64,000 bases of DNA from Porticoccaceae bacterium (GCA_024639885.1 JAHEGD010000005.1:1-64000); one strand, 5' to 3'; shown: positions 1 through 12,762, numbered from the stretch's first letter. The notes: generated by a model not told the origin, from the letters alone. A program made the numbers and translations.

Positions 1-1256
1 ATCCAGAACTGGACCTGGCCCATCGTCTCGTTGTACATCTTGCCACACCACTTGGGCAGCCAGTAGTAGACCGCCGCGGTACCCGAGAAGACCGCACCGG
101 CGACCATCACGTAGTGGAAGTGAGCGACCACAAAGTAGCTGTCGTGGTACTGGATATCGGCCGCCGCAACAGAGAGCATCAGGCCGGTAAAGCCGCCAAA
201 GGTGAACAGGATCACGAAGGCGATTGAGAACAGCATCGGCGTCTCAAAAGTCAGCGCACCCTTGTACATGGTGGTCACCCAGTTGAACACCTTAACGCCG
301 GTCGGTACCGCGATCAGCATGGTGGCGTACATAAAGTACAGCTCACCGGCGATCGGCATGCCCACGGTAAACATGTGGTGGGCCCAGACGATGAACGACA
401 GGAAGGCGATCGCTGCGGTGGCGTAGACCATCGATGCGTAGCCAAACAGCGGCTTGCGGCTGAAGGCGGGAATGATCGCAGAGACTACACCGAACGCCGG
501 CAGAATGATGATGTAAACCTCGGGGTGGCCGAAGAACCAGAAGATGTGCTGGAACAGCACCGGATCACCACCACCGGCGGCATCGAAGAACGACGTGCCA
601 AAGTTGATGTCCATCAGCATCATGGTCACAGCACCGGCCAGTACCGGCATGACGGCAACCAGCAGGAACGCGGTGATCACCCAGGTCCAAACAAACAGCG
701 GCATCTTCATGTAGGTCATGCCGGGCGCGCGCATGTTCATCACCGTGGCGATGATGTTGATCGAGCCCATGATCGACGAGGCGCCCATGATGTGGATCGA
801 GAAGATGAAGAAGTTGACTGACTCGGGCGCATAGGTCGTAGAGAGCGGAGCGTAGAAGGTCCAACCGAAGTTGGGCGCACCACCGTCCATGAACAGCGTC
901 GAGGCCAGTGTGACAAAGGCGAAAGGAAGAATCCAAAAGCTGAGATTGTTCATGCGCGGCAGAGCCATATCCGGCGCGCCGATCATCAACGGGATCATCC
1001 AGTTAGCCAGGCCAACGAAGGCCGGCATAATCGCCCCGAAGACCATCACCAAGCCGTGCATGGTGGTCATCTGGTTGAAGAACTCTGGGCGGATTAACTG
1101 CATACCGGGCTGGAACAGCTCGGCGCGAATTATCATAGCGAAGGCGCCACCCAACAAGAACATCGCAAAGCTGAACCAGAGGTAGAGCGTGCCGATGTCT
1201 TTGTGGTTGGTGGTAAATAACCAGCGACCTATGCCTTTTGCGGGACCGTGTGCCAT
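1..1256 (-). CDS. ctaD: cytochrome c oxidase subunit I (3' part beyond window edge)
   Basis: Reverse-strand frame starting MAHGPAKGIGRWLFTTNHKDIGTLYLWFSF; typical heme-copper oxidase subunit I; runs off the left edge; adjacent to subunit II. Not in the supplied ORF track because it is truncated. Confidence 0.93.
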   Translation of the reverse strand, partial: MAHGPAKGIGRWLFTTNHKDIGTLYLWFSFAMFLLGGAFAMIIRAELFQPGMQLIRPEFFNQMTTMHGLVMVFGAIMPAFVGLANWMIPLMIGAPDMALPRMNNLSFWILPFAFVTLASTLFMDGGAPNFGWTFYAPLSTTYAPESVNFFIFSIHIMGASSIMGSINIIATVMNMRAPGMTYMKMPLFVWTWVITAFLLVAVMPVLAGAVTMMLMDINFGTSFFDAAGGGDPVLFQHIFWFFGHPEVYIIILPAFGVVSAIIPAFSRKPLFGYASMVYATAAIAFLSFIVWAHHMFTVGMPIAGELYFMYATMLIAVPTGVKVFNWVTTMYKGALTFETPMLFSIAFVILFTFGGFTGLMLSVAAADIQYHDSYFVVAHFHYVMVAGAVFSGTAAVYYWLPKWCGKMYNETMGQVQFW

Positions 1257-1269
1257 TGCTTATTCTCCC

Positions 1270-2412
1270 TTATTGGCCGTTCTTATGGTTCAGCACGTCG
1301 ACCGGCTGAGCCATGTCACCGACGTTGTTGCCCCAAGCGTTGCGCTCGTAGGTAACCACTGCGGCGATATCTACTTCTGACAGCTGAGCGGCAAACGCCT
1401 GCATCGCTGTCCCGCTAACACCATTGACGATGGTGTCGATGTGTGTGGCGATCGGGCCGAGGGTGACCGCGCTGCCCACCATCGCCGGGAACACCCCGGG
1501 GATACCCATGCCATCAATACTGTGACAGCCGGCGCAAGTGGTGTTGTAAACCTGCTCACCGCGCTCCATCAGCTCATCCATGCTCCACTCTTTACCGATG
1601 GTGCTGGCGTACTCGGCGGCGGCGGCTTTCTGCTCGGCCAGCCAGGCGTTGAACTCTTCCTTGGGTTTAACTTCGACCACGATCGGCATGAACGCGTGGT
1701 CCTTACCACACAGCTCGGCACACTCGCCGACGTAGACGCCGACTTCGCTGGTTTTGGCCCACGCTTCGTTGAACATGCCCGGCAGCGCATCTTTCTTGAC
1801 GCCCAGATCGGGCACCCACCAAGAGTGGATGACGTCGTTGCCGGTGATCAGGAAGCGGACTTTGGTGTCGGCGGGGATCACTAAGGGGTTGTCGACTTCG
1901 CGCAGGTAGTGCTCGCCTTTCTCTTCGCGGCCGTAGATCTCGTCTTGCGAGGTACGCAGGCTGCTCATGAAGCGGACATCTTCACCGAGGTACTCGTACT
2001 GCCATTTCCACTGGTAGCCAGTGATTTTGACATCCATCTCAGCGTCAGACGCGTCGTAGACTTTGAGTAGCGCGGTGGTGGCGGGAACCGCCATCACGAT
2101 GAGGATTAACGCGGGGATAATGGTCCAGGCCAGCTCGACGCCGATGTGCTCATGAAAGTGAGCCGCCTCGACACCGCGCGATTTGCGGTGGGCAAACATC
2201 ACATAAAACATGAAGCCAAATACTGCAGCACCAATGACCACGCAGAGCCACATCATAATCATGTGGATATCGTAAGCCGCCTGACTAACCTCAGTGACAC
2301 CCTGAGGCATATTGAGTTGTCGCGTCGACACCTGTGCCGCTTCGCTGGCCATTGCTGCGCCAGGAAGAGCCATCAGTACAGTCGCGAAAAGCGCTTTCGC
2401 TCTTTTCAACAT
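1270..2412 (-). CDS. ctaC: cytochrome c oxidase subunit II with C-terminal cytochrome c domain
   Basis: CuA motif CAELCGKDHAFM; C-terminal heme c motif CAGCHSIDGMG; N-terminal signal/TM segments. Confidence 0.95.
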   Translation of the reverse strand: MLKRAKALFATVLMALPGAAMASEAAQVSTRQLNMPQGVTEVSQAAYDIHMIMMWLCVVIGAAVFGFMFYVMFAHRKSRGVEAAHFHEHIGVELAWTIIPALILIVMAVPATTALLKVYDASDAEMDVKITGYQWKWQYEYLGEDVRFMSSLRTSQDEIYGREEKGEHYLREVDNPLVIPADTKVRFLITGNDVIHSWWVPDLGVKKDALPGMFNEAWAKTSEVGVYVGECAELCGKDHAFMPIVVEVKPKEEFNAWLAEQKAAAAEYASTIGKEWSMDELMERGEQVYNTTCAGCHSIDGMGIPGVFPAMVGSAVTLGPIATHIDTIVNGVSGTAMQAFAAQLSEVDIAAVVTYERNAWGNNVGDMAQPVDVLNHKNGQ

Positions 2413-2589
2413 CGCCCGTTTACTCCATTGTTATTGAATTTTATTGCCGTTTTAGGCAGCGAGCGGCGCACTAAAAGCGCTCCGTTCGCCCCCCCTCCCA
2501 GCGTAAAGCGGCGCGAGTATACCAAACGTTTTAGGTGATCACTACTTAGAAAAGTAGTCGCGCGCGCCACTTTGCGGCGGCGACGCGCC

Positions 2590-2832
2590 CTACTTGGCGG
2601 GGTCGATCAACCGCACCGGGGAAGTCTCGGCCGCGATCTGTTCAGCCGGTGTGTTAACCCGCGTCTGTAGTTCGCGTGGGTCGGGCTGCAGCCGTATTTC
2701 GTCGACAAAGCCGCAGGCGACGCACTCGCGGTAGCTCTTGTCAGCGTCGCTGAAGGCGACAATTTTGTCGAGCAGCGCGCACTTGGGGCAGCTAACCCCG
2801 GCAATAAATCGCTTTTTAGTTGAAAAAGTCAT
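2590..2832 (-). CDS. YheV-like putative metal-binding protein
   Basis: MTFSTKKRFIAGVSCPKC...CVACGFVDEIRLQ, two CxxC motifs, small size. Confidence 0.75.
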   Translation of the reverse strand: MTFSTKKRFIAGVSCPKCALLDKIVAFSDADKSYRECVACGFVDEIRLQPDPRELQTRVNTPAEQIAAETSPVRLIDPAK

Positions 2833-2881
2833 CTAACGCTCCGCACAATGGTCGGCCACAGTATAAAGAGGTTTAACCGCA

Positions 2882-3420
2882 ATGAGTGCACCGATACGGC
2901 CGTTCGGCGGCGTCACCCCCACCCTTGGCGCGCGCGTCTACGTCGACCCGGCCGCCACCGTGATCGGTCAGGTCACCCTTGGCGACGACGCCTCGGTCTG
3001 GCCCGGCGCGGTCATTCGCGGCGATATGCACACCATCGCCATCGGCGCCCGCTCTAACGTGCAGGACAACGCCGTGCTGCACATCACCCACGCCAGCGAT
3101 TTCAACCCCGGCGGCTGGCCGCTGACCATCGGCGACGACGTCATCATCGGCCATCGCGCGGTACTGCACGGCTGTACCTTGGGCAGCCGCATTTTGGTCG
3201 GCAACGGCGCCATTATTAACGACGGCGCCATCGTGGAAGACGAGGTGATCGTCGGCGCCGGTTGCATGGTGCCGCCCGGCAAACGGCTCGAGAGCGGCTT
3301 CGTCTACGTCGGCAACCCGTGTCGCCAGGCGCGCCCGGTCAGCGACAGCGAGCGTGGCTTTTTTGAATACTCGCCGGCCAACTACGTCAAGCTCAAAGAC
3401 CAGTACCTAGCCGAGGCGAA

Positions 3421-3424
<4 letters not shown>
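2882..3424 (+). CDS. gamma-carbonic anhydrase family protein (left-handed beta-helix, YrdA-like)
   Basis: Hexapeptide repeats; VIRGDMHTIAIGARSNVQDNAVLHITH, IGHRAVLHGCTLG. Confidence 0.93.
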
Positions 3425-5156
<1,732 letters not shown>

Positions 5157-5171
5157 CTAATCGGGTTTGGC

Positions 5172-5750
5172 TTATCCGGCGCGCAGTACCGCGCCGCTGG
5201 CAAAATTGCGTATCTCGCTCGGCCGCGCAGCGCGGCCGACTTGGCCCGGCGCGATGGCGTCGAGCTGGCCGGCAAAGTAGCTGAGCAACTTGCCGCGGTT
5301 GCGAGCCGGCACTAACCCCGCGGGGTTGGCCGAGGTCGAGACCAGCGGCGTGCCGGCGCGCTGGCACAACAGCGCGACGACCGGGTGGCCGGTGACCCGC
5401 ACCGCCAAGGTCGCGCGGCCGCCGGTGACCCCGTCGCCGTAGTAGCCGCTGTTATCAACTAACCAAGTGGTAGGCCGCTCGGTCAATTGGTCCGCAGCCA
5501 TCAGCGCCGCCAGGTCTATCGACAGCAGCGCCGGCGCCAGCCGCTGCCAGCTGTCGCTGACAACAATCATGCCCTTCTCGGGAACCCGCCGCTTGAGGGC
5601 GATAACCCGCTGCACCGCCGCCTCGTCGAGCGGATCGCAACCGAGCCCCCAGACCGCTTCGGTCGGGTAGCCGATCACGCCGCCCGCGGCGACGCTGGCG
5701 GCCGCTTGGGCGAGGTAGGGATTACCGGCATAACCGCGAGTGGTCGGCAT
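5172..5750 (-). CDS. tsaC: Sua5/YciO/YrdC family L-threonylcarbamoyladenylate synthase
   Basis: GGVIGYPTEAVWGLGCDP, KRRVPEKGMIVV, PLVSTSANPAG; start set at MPTTRGYAGN rather than the longer ORF start at 5900. Confidence 0.92.
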   Translation of the reverse strand: MPTTRGYAGNPYLAQAAASVAAGGVIGYPTEAVWGLGCDPLDEAAVQRVIALKRRVPEKGMIVVSDSWQRLAPALLSIDLAALMAADQLTERPTTWLVDNSGYYGDGVTGGRATLAVRVTGHPVVALLCQRAGTPLVSTSANPAGLVPARNRGKLLSYFAGQLDAIAPGQVGRAARPSEIRNFASGAVLRAG

Positions 5751-5884
5751 TGGGCTCTCGTCTTGGGGTGGCAGTATGGCTCTGCAGCGCAGGCTACAGG
5801 GCCGCCGCGGCGCTGGCAACTGAGCGGCCACAGCGGTGCGACGATTTTGCCAATTTATTTGATTTAGTCCAACAAAACCGCCGT

Positions 5885-7024
5885 TTAACGGCGCAGCCAA
5901 CCGCCGCTCTGGCGGACCACTCGGCCGGCCAGCTCAAGCTCGGCGAGCGCTCTGGCAGTCTCGCTGGCGGCCCAACCGAGCCGCTCGGCGAGCTGGTCGG
6001 TGGTCGCCGGGTCGTAACCGAGTGCCGCCAGTAGCGGCGAACCGGACGCCGCCTGTGGCGAACCGGACGCCGCCTGCGGCGGCGCCGGCTCGGTAAAGTT
6101 GAGCCCAAAGCCGGCGACAATGTCGGCGGCGCACTCGACCAGCGTCGCGCCGTCGCGCAGCAGCTGATGGGGGCCGCGCGCCAGCGGGTTGTTGACAGAA
6201 CCGGGCAGCGCGAGCAGCTCGCGGTTCTGCTCAAGCGCACAGCGGGCGGTTACCAGCGTACCGCTGCGCAGCGCCGCCTCCACCACCCAGACCGCCAAAC
6301 TGAGCCCGCTGATAATGCGGTTGCGGCGCGGGAAGTTGGCCGCCAGCGGCGGCTCGCCGGGCGGGTATTCGGTGACCAGCGCCCCGCCGCTGTCGAGCAG
6401 CTGTTCCGCCAACCGCTGGTGGCGGGGCGGGTAGAGCCGGTCGATACCGGTCGCCATTACCGCCACCCTGGCCGCGCCGGCGGCCAGTGCGCCGCGGTGG
6501 GCGGCACCGTCGACGCCGATCGCCAAGCCGCTGGTAATGGTCACCCCGGCCGCCGCCACCGCCCGACACCAGCGCTCGGTCAGCTCCAACGTCGGCCGGC
6601 CACTGTTGCGGCTACCGACCACCGCCAGCTGCGGGCGCGCCAGCAGCGACCGCTCGCCACGCAGGTAGAGCAGCGGCGGCGGGTCGGTGATCTCGGCGAG
6701 CAGCGCAGGGTAGTCGGGGCAGAACGCGGTGACCAGCTCGGCACCGGCAGCAACCGCCCGGGCGGCGATCGGTTCGGCCTGTTCGAGCAGCGCCCGCCAC
6801 TGGCCGGCGCTGTACGCTTTTGGCACCGGCAGTAGCGCCAGCTCGACCAGATAGTGGTCGAGCCGGCCGCGCGGCGGGCCGACCGCAGCGACCCGCTCAA
6901 ACAGCCGGTGGGTGATGGTGATGCGCCGCCGCGCCGCCAGCGACAGCGCAATCGCGGCGAGCTGCTCGGCCGTGGCGCCGGTATAGGGGATCGGTCTGCT
7001 CATCGCTGCCTCGTCTGGGCGCAC
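5885..7024 (-). CDS. dprA: DNA-processing protein DprA/Smf
   Basis: [39 protein letters not shown]. Confidence 0.94.
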   Translation of the reverse strand: MRPDEAAMSRPIPYTGATAEQLAAIALSLAARRRITITHRLFERVAAVGPPRGRLDHYLVELALLPVPKAYSAGQWRALLEQAEPIAARAVAAGAELVTAFCPDYPALLAEITDPPPLLYLRGERSLLARPQLAVVGSRNSGRPTLELTERWCRAVAAAGVTITSGLAIGVDGAAHRGALAAGAARVAVMATGIDRLYPPRHQRLAEQLLDSGGALVTEYPPGEPPLAANFPRRNRIISGLSLAVWVVEAALRSGTLVTARCALEQNRELLALPGSVNNPLARGPHQLLRDGATLVECAADIVAGFGLNFTEPAPPQAASGSPQAASGSPLLAALGYDPATTDQLAERLGWAASETARALAELELAGRVVRQSGGWLRR

Positions 7025-7160
7025 CCGTCAGTGGGTGGCCTCCCCTAGTTATAGTCAAATCTCGCCGCCGCTGCTGCGGTGGCGGCCGCTATCGGTGTAT
7101 AATTTTGCCCCCACGGCGCGGCCACACCCGCCGCCGCGCACCAGCAACAGAGAGCAGGTT

Positions 7161-7661
7161 ATGGCGCTTCTGCCCATTTTAGAGTTCCCCGACCCGCGGC
7201 TGCGCACCGTCGCCGCACCGGTCGTCGCGGTCACTGATCAAACCCGCCAGCTGATCGACGACATGTTTGAGACTATGCGCGACGCCAGCGGTATCGGTCT
7301 CGCCGCCACCCAGGTCGATGTCCACCAGCGCATTGTGGTGATGGACTTGGGCGACGAGCAGCCGCAGCCGCGGGTGTTTATCAACCCAGAGATTGAAGTG
7401 GTCGCCGACGCCACCGCCCCCTACGACGAGGGCTGCCTGTCGGTGCCCGGGGTGTTTGCACCGGTAGAGCGGCCGAGCAGCGTGGTGATACGCGCCCTCG
7501 ACCGCGACGGCCAACCCTTTGAGGAGCGCGCCGACGGGCTGTTGGCGGTCTGTATCCAGCACGAGATCGACCACCTCGATGGCAAGCTGTTTGTCGACTA
7601 CCTGTCGCCTCTTAAACGCCAGCGGATCCGCAAAAAACTCGAAAAACAGCAGCGTCTCTGA
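7161..7661 (+). CDS. def: peptide deformylase
   Basis: [36 protein letters not shown]; start at ATG 7161 ([15 protein letters not shown]). Confidence 0.97.
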   Translation: MALLPILEFPDPRLRTVAAPVVAVTDQTRQLIDDMFETMRDASGIGLAATQVDVHQRIVVMDLGDEQPQPRVFINPEIEVVADATAPYDEGCLSVPGVFAPVERPSSVVIRALDRDGQPFEERADGLLAVCIQHEIDHLDGKLFVDYLSPLKRQRIRKKLEKQQRL

Positions 7662-7663
7662 CC

Positions 7664-8611
7664 GTGCGCATCCTGTTTGCCGGCACCCCGGCGTTTGCCG
7701 CCCACCACCTCCAGGTGCTGCTCGACGATGGCCGCCACAGCGTGGTCGGTGTCTATACCCAGCCCGACCGCCCGGCCGGGCGCGGTAAGCAGCCGCGGCC
7801 GAGCGCGGTCAAGGCGATCGCGCTCAGCCACGGCTTAACGGTGATGCAGCCAGAGTCGCTGAAAGAGCCCGATGCCCAGCGACAGCTGGCCGCTTTCAAC
7901 GCCGACTTGATGGTGGTAGTCGCCTACGGGCTGCTACTGCCCCAGGCGGTGCTCGATACTCCGCGGCTCGGTTGTATCAACGTGCACGGCTCGCTGCTGC
8001 CGCAGTGGCGCGGCGCGGCGCCGATCCAGCGCGCCGTAGAGGCCGGCGATGCCACCACCGGCATCACCATCATGCAGATGGAGGCGGGGCTCGACACCGG
8101 CCCGGCGCTGCTGCGCAGAGAGACCCCGATCGGCCCCGCGGATACCGCCGGCAGCCTCTTAGCGCGGCTGCAGACGCTCGGCGGCGAGGCGCTGCTGAGC
8201 GCACTCGAGCAGCTTGAGCGGGGCGCCATCGCTGCCGAGCCGCAAGATGAGCAGGCGGCCAGCTACGCGCGCAAAATCAGCAAAGCCGAGACAGAGCTAG
8301 ATTGGCGGGCGCCGGCGGCGCTGCTGGTACGCAAAATTCACGCGCTCAACCCGAGCCCGGGTGCCTACACCCTGCTCAACGGTGAGCGGCTCAAGATCTG
8401 GGCGGCGGCTGTCGCGGCCGGCGCCAGCCAGCAGCCGCCCGGTACCCTGTTGCCGGCCCCGGCCGGAGAGCTCTGGGTCGCTTGCGGCGACCGGCCGCTG
8501 GCGATCCTTGAGGCGCAGCTGGCCGGCAAAAAACCGCAGCCAGCCGCCGAGCTGCTGCGCGGCCACGCCGCCCTGTTGGCGCCCGGCAGCGTGCTGGGTA
8601 GCGCCGAGTGA
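7664..8611 (+). CDS. fmt: methionyl-tRNA formyltransferase
   Basis: GTG start; MRILFAGTPAFAAHHL, NVHGSLLPQWRGAAPIQRA; follows def. Confidence 0.97.
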   Translation: MRILFAGTPAFAAHHLQVLLDDGRHSVVGVYTQPDRPAGRGKQPRPSAVKAIALSHGLTVMQPESLKEPDAQRQLAAFNADLMVVVAYGLLLPQAVLDTPRLGCINVHGSLLPQWRGAAPIQRAVEAGDATTGITIMQMEAGLDTGPALLRRETPIGPADTAGSLLARLQTLGGEALLSALEQLERGAIAAEPQDEQAASYARKISKAETELDWRAPAALLVRKIHALNPSPGAYTLLNGERLKIWAAAVAAGASQQPPGTLLPAPAGELWVACGDRPLAILEAQLAGKKPQPAAELLRGHAALLAPGSVLGSAE

Positions 8612-9909
8612 GCAGCCGCAGCAGCGCCGCCACCGCGATCGCGGCGGTGCTCAACGGCCGCTCGCTATCGAGCGCACTGCCGCCGGTACTGGCCGAGCTG
8701 GATGGCCGCGACCGCGGTTTCTGCCAGGCGCTCTGCTTCGGCACACTGCGCTACTACCCGGCGCTCGCCCTGATTATCGGCGCGCTGCTGGAGCGGCCGA
8801 TCAAACCCCGCGAGCAGGAGGTGCAGGCGCTGCTAGCGGCGGCGATCTACCAGCTCTGGCAGCTCGACACCGCCCCTCACGCGGCGATCAACGAGAGCGT
8901 CGAGGCGTGTCGGCAGCTCAATAAAGGCTGGGCGACCAAGCTGGTCAACGGCGTACTGCGCAACTTTGTGCGGCGCCGTGAATCACTGCTCGCTGAACTC
9001 GCCGACCAGCCCGACTTTGCCACCGCCCACCCGGCCTGGTTGGCTGGCAAGATTCGCAAAAGCTGGCCGCAGCAGTGGCCAGAGATTATTGCCGCCAACA
9101 ACCAGCAGGCGCCGCTGACGCTGCGCGTCAACCGCCGCCAGCAGAGCCGCGACGCCTACCTGGCGCGGCTCGCCGAGGCGGCCATCGAAGCGCGCGCCGG
9201 CGACTGCAGCGACGCTGCGATCACCTTGGCGGAGCCGTGCGATGTGACCGCGCTGCCGGGCTTTGCCGACGGCGCAGTGAGCGTGCAGGATGAAGCCGCC
9301 CAGCTCTGTGCCGAGCTGCTTGAGCTGGCCCCCGGCCAGCGGGTGCTGGACAGCTGCGCGGCGCCGGGCGGCAAAAGCTGCCACCTGCTCGAACGCGAAC
9401 CGGCGCTCGCCGAGTTGGTGGCGATCGACAGCGACCCGAAGCGGCTGCTGCGGGTCCACGACAACCTCGCCCGGCTCGGCTTGCACGCCACCGCGCTGGC
9501 CGCCGATGCGGCCGACACCGCTGGGTGGTGGGACGGCACTGTGTTTGACCGGATCCTGCTCGATGCGCCGTGCTCGGCGAGTGGTGTTATTCGCCGCCAC
9601 CCCGACATCAAGCTGCTGCGCCGCCCCGACGACATCGACCAGCTCGCCGCGCTCCAGCAGCGGCTGTTGACGGCGCTGTGGCCGACGCTCGCCGATGGTG
9701 GTATTTTGCTCTATGCCACCTGCTCGGTGCTGCGCGCCGAGAACGACCAACAGGTCGCTGCGTTTCTGGCCGCCGAGCCGAGCGCCGCGCTGCTGCCGAT
9801 AGAGGCGTCGTGGGGAGTCGCTACCGACTGTGGCCGCCAGCTGCTGCCGCGGATTGGCGGCAACGACGGTTTTTATTACGCCAGGCTGCAAAAACGTCGG
9901 CCCAGCTAG
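8608..9909 (+). CDS. rsmB: 16S rRNA (cytosine-967-C5)-methyltransferase
   Basis: GTG start overlapping the fmt stop; LDSCAAPGGKSCHLLE, DAPCSASGVIRRHPDIK. Confidence 0.96.
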   Translation: MSSRSSAATAIAAVLNGRSLSSALPPVLAELDGRDRGFCQALCFGTLRYYPALALIIGALLERPIKPREQEVQALLAAAIYQLWQLDTAPHAAINESVEACRQLNKGWATKLVNGVLRNFVRRRESLLAELADQPDFATAHPAWLAGKIRKSWPQQWPEIIAANNQQAPLTLRVNRRQQSRDAYLARLAEAAIEARAGDCSDAAITLAEPCDVTALPGFADGAVSVQDEAAQLCAELLELAPGQRVLDSCAAPGGKSCHLLEREPALAELVAIDSDPKRLLRVHDNLARLGLHATALAADAADTAGWWDGTVFDRILLDAPCSASGVIRRHPDIKLLRRPDDIDQLAALQQRLLTALWPTLADGGILLYATCSVLRAENDQQVAAFLAAEPSAALLPIEASWGVATDCGRQLLPRIGGNDGFYYARLQKRRPS

Positions 9910-9921
9910 AGAGACAGGCTT

Positions 9922-11304
9922 ATGAGAATAGTGATTGTGGGGGCCGGCCAGGTGGGTGGCACACTGGCTGAGAACCTGGTCCGCGAGAACAACGACATCA
10001 CCGTGGTCGACGTCGACCCGGTGCGGCTCGCGGAGCTGCAGGACCGGCTCGATATCCGCACCGTGCTGGGGGTAGGCAGCTACCCCGATGTGCTGTTTGA
10101 CGCCGGCACCAACGACGCCGATATGCTGGTCGCGGTCACCAACAGCGACGAGGTCAACATCACCGCCTGTCAGGTCGCCTACTCGCTCTACAAAACCCCC
10201 GAGCGGATCGCCCGCATCCGCGCCGGCAACTACAGCGACCCGCGCTTTCACAGCAAACTGTTTAACGACAAGAACATGCCGGTCAGCGTGATGATCGCCC
10301 CCGAGCAGGTGGTCACCGATTACATTATCAAGTTGGTCGAGCAGCCCGGCGCGCTGCAGGTGCTCGACTTTGCCGACGAAGCGATCCGTCTGGTCGGCCT
10401 GCGCGCGGTCAAGAACAGCCCGCTGGTCGGCCAAGAGCTGCGCACCCTGCGCGAGCACATGCCCAACGTCGACGCGCGGGTGGCGGCAATTTTTCGCGAC
10501 GGCCAGGCGATGTTCCCGAAGGGCGAGACGGTGATCGTCGACGGCGACGAGGTGTTTTTAATCGCCGCTAAAAACAATATCCGCCAGGTGATGGGCGAGC
10601 TGCGCAAGCTCGAAAACCCCTACCGGCGATTGATTATCGCCGGCGGCGGCAACATCGGCTACCGGCTCGCCAAGACGCTCGAGGACGACTACCAGATCAA
10701 GCTGATCGAATTCTCTGCCGAGCGCACCGCGTTTTTAGCCGCCAACCTCGACAAGAGCGTGGTGCTGCGCGGCTCGGCGACCGACCAAGAGCTGCTGCTC
10801 GATGAGAACATCGACAAGACCGACCTGTTCTTGGCGCTGACCAACGACGACGAGGTCAACATCATGGCCTCGCTGCTGGCCAAGAAGCTCGGCGCGCGCA
10901 AGGTAATGACGCTGATCTCCAACCCGGTCTACGCCGACCTGATGGAGAGCGGTGCGATCGATGTCGCCATCTCGCCACAGCAGGCGACCACCAGCTCGCT
11001 GCTCACCCATGTCCGCAAGGGCGGCGCGGTCAGCGCCCACTCGCTGCGCCGCGGTGCCGCCGAGGCGCTCGAGATCATTGTCCGCGGCGACCAAAACACC
11101 TCGCATGTGATCGGCCGCGCCATCGACGAGATCAAATCGCCGAGCGGGGTGACGCTGGCGGCGCTGGTCCGCAACGGCGAGGTGATCATCGCCCACCACG
11201 ACACGGTGATCGAGGCCGGCGATCACGTCATCGTCTTCCTGGTCGACAAACGCAACATCAAAGCGGTCGAAAAGCTCTTTGAGCCGACCGCCAGTTTCTT
11301 CTAG
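9922..11304 (+). CDS. trkA: Trk system potassium transporter TrkA
   Basis: MRIVIVGAGQVGGTLAENLVRENNDITVVD, duplicated Rossmann/TrkA-C domains; follows rsmB. Confidence 0.97.
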   Translation: MRIVIVGAGQVGGTLAENLVRENNDITVVDVDPVRLAELQDRLDIRTVLGVGSYPDVLFDAGTNDADMLVAVTNSDEVNITACQVAYSLYKTPERIARIRAGNYSDPRFHSKLFNDKNMPVSVMIAPEQVVTDYIIKLVEQPGALQVLDFADEAIRLVGLRAVKNSPLVGQELRTLREHMPNVDARVAAIFRDGQAMFPKGETVIVDGDEVFLIAAKNNIRQVMGELRKLENPYRRLIIAGGGNIGYRLAKTLEDDYQIKLIEFSAERTAFLAANLDKSVVLRGSATDQELLLDENIDKTDLFLALTNDDEVNIMASLLAKKLGARKVMTLISNPVYADLMESGAIDVAISPQQATTSSLLTHVRKGGAVSAHSLRRGAAEALEIIVRGDQNTSHVIGRAIDEIKSPSGVTLAALVRNGEVIIAHHDTVIEAGDHVIVFLVDKRNIKAVEKLFEPTASFF

Positions 11305-11313
11305 GGGCCGGCC

Positions 11314-12762
11314 GTGCACTTCTCTGTCATCGGTCGGGTACTCGGCCTGCTGCTCACCCTGTTCAGTGTGACCATGCTGACCCCAGTGTTGGTGGCGCTG
11401 ATCTACGGCGAGGACACCGCGCCGATGTTTCTGCTTGCCTTCGCGATCACCGCCGGCAGCGGCGCGGTCAGCTGGTGGCTGTCACGGCACAGCGCGGCCG
11501 ACCTGCGGACCCGCGACGGCTTTGTCATCACTGTGCTGTTCTGGCTGGTGCTGGGGGTGTTTGGCGCGCTGCCGCTGATGCTCTCGGCGGCGCCCCACCT
11601 CGCCTTTACCGACGCGGTGTTTGAGTCTATCTCGGGGCTGACCACCACCGGCGCGACGGTGATCGGCCAGCTCGATGAACTGCCCCGGTCGATTCTCTAC
11701 TACCGCCAGCAGCTGCAGTGGCTGGGCGGTATCGGTATCGTTGTGATCGCGGTGGCGATCCTGCCGATGCTCGGGGTCGGCGGCATGCAGCTCTACCGCG
11801 CCGAGACCCCGGGGCCGATGAAGGACTCCAAACTCAAGCCGCGCATCACCGAAACCGCCAACCTGCTGTTCCGGGTCTATCTGGTGCTGACGCTGGCCTG
11901 CGCGCTCGCCTACTACCTGGCCGGTATGGCGGTATTTGACGCCATCTGCCACAGCTTCTCGACGGTGGCGATCGGCGGCTTCTCAACCCACGACGCCAGC
12001 CTCGGCTTTTACGACAGCCCGGCGATCATGGTCATCGCGATGGTGTTTATGGTGTTGGCCGGCCTCAACTTTGCCCTGCACTACTTGGTCTGGGACAAAA
12101 AGCGCCTCGCCACTTACTGGGCCGACCCCGAGGCGCGGCTCTATTTGCTGCTGCTGCTCGGCGGTGGCGCGCTGACGGTGGGCTATCTCTACTTTGCCAA
12201 GGTCTACGCGCTCGGCGACAGCCTGCTGCACGGCTCGTTTCAATTTGTCTCGATCATGACCACCACCGGCTTCGCCACCGCCGACTTCAACAGCTGGCCA
12301 ACTTTCCTGCCGTTCTTCCTGCTGTTTGCCTCGTTCTTTGGCGCCTGTGCCGGCTCGACCGGCGGCGGCATCAAAATTAGCCGCATGCTAATTCTAGGTA
12401 AGCAGTGTATGCGCGAGAGCTACCGGCTGATCCACCCCAACGCGGTGCTGCCGATCAAGATTAACGGCCGGGTCTTCCCGGAGCGGGTCGCCGATGGCAT
12501 CTGGGCGTTCTTCGGCGCCTATCTGGCGATCTACTACTTTATCGTGCTGTTGCTGCTCGCCTCCGGGCTCGACTACATCACCGCTTGGTCGGCGACCGCT
12601 GCCGCGCTCAACAACCTCGGCCCCGGCCTTGGCGAGGTGGCCGCCAACTACGCCGGCATCAACGACTTTGCCAAGTGGGTGCTGTGCGCCGGTATGCTGC
12701 TCGGCCGGCTCGAGATCTTCACCCTGCTGGTGCTGCTGTCGCCGACCTTCTGGCGGAGCTAG
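11314..12762 (+). CDS. trkH: Trk potassium uptake transporter TrkH/TrkG
   Basis: GTG start; [41 protein letters not shown]. Confidence 0.96.
   Translation: MHFSVIGRVLGLLLTLFSVTMLTPVLVALIYGEDTAPMFLLAFAITAGSGAVSWWLSRHSAADLRTRDGFVITVLFWLVLGVFGALPLMLSAAPHLAFTDAVFESISGLTTTGATVIGQLDELPRSILYYRQQLQWLGGIGIVVIAVAILPMLGVGGMQLYRAETPGPMKDSKLKPRITETANLLFRVYLVLTLACALAYYLAGMAVFDAICHSFSTVAIGGFSTHDASLGFYDSPAIMVIAMVFMVLAGLNFALHYLVWDKKRLATYWADPEARLYLLLLLGGGALTVGYLYFAKVYALGDSLLHGSFQFVSIMTTTGFATADFNSWPTFLPFFLLFASFFGACAGSTGGGIKISRMLILGKQCMRESYRLIHPNAVLPIKINGRVFPERVADGIWAFFGAYLAIYYFIVLLLLASGLDYITAWSATAAALNNLGPGLGEVAANYAGINDFAKWVLCAGMLLGRLEIFTLLVLLSPTFWRS

Noticed and set aside
202-821. plus-strand ORFs in the first kilobase
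   Set aside because: Antisense to cytochrome oxidase subunit I, which continues off the left edge on the minus strand.
8983-10458. 491-aa minus-strand ORF
   Set aside because: Antisense to rsmB/trkA, both clear protein families; long antisense ORFs are expected in GC-rich sequence and the translation is low-complexity (R/G/A/Q/H-rich).
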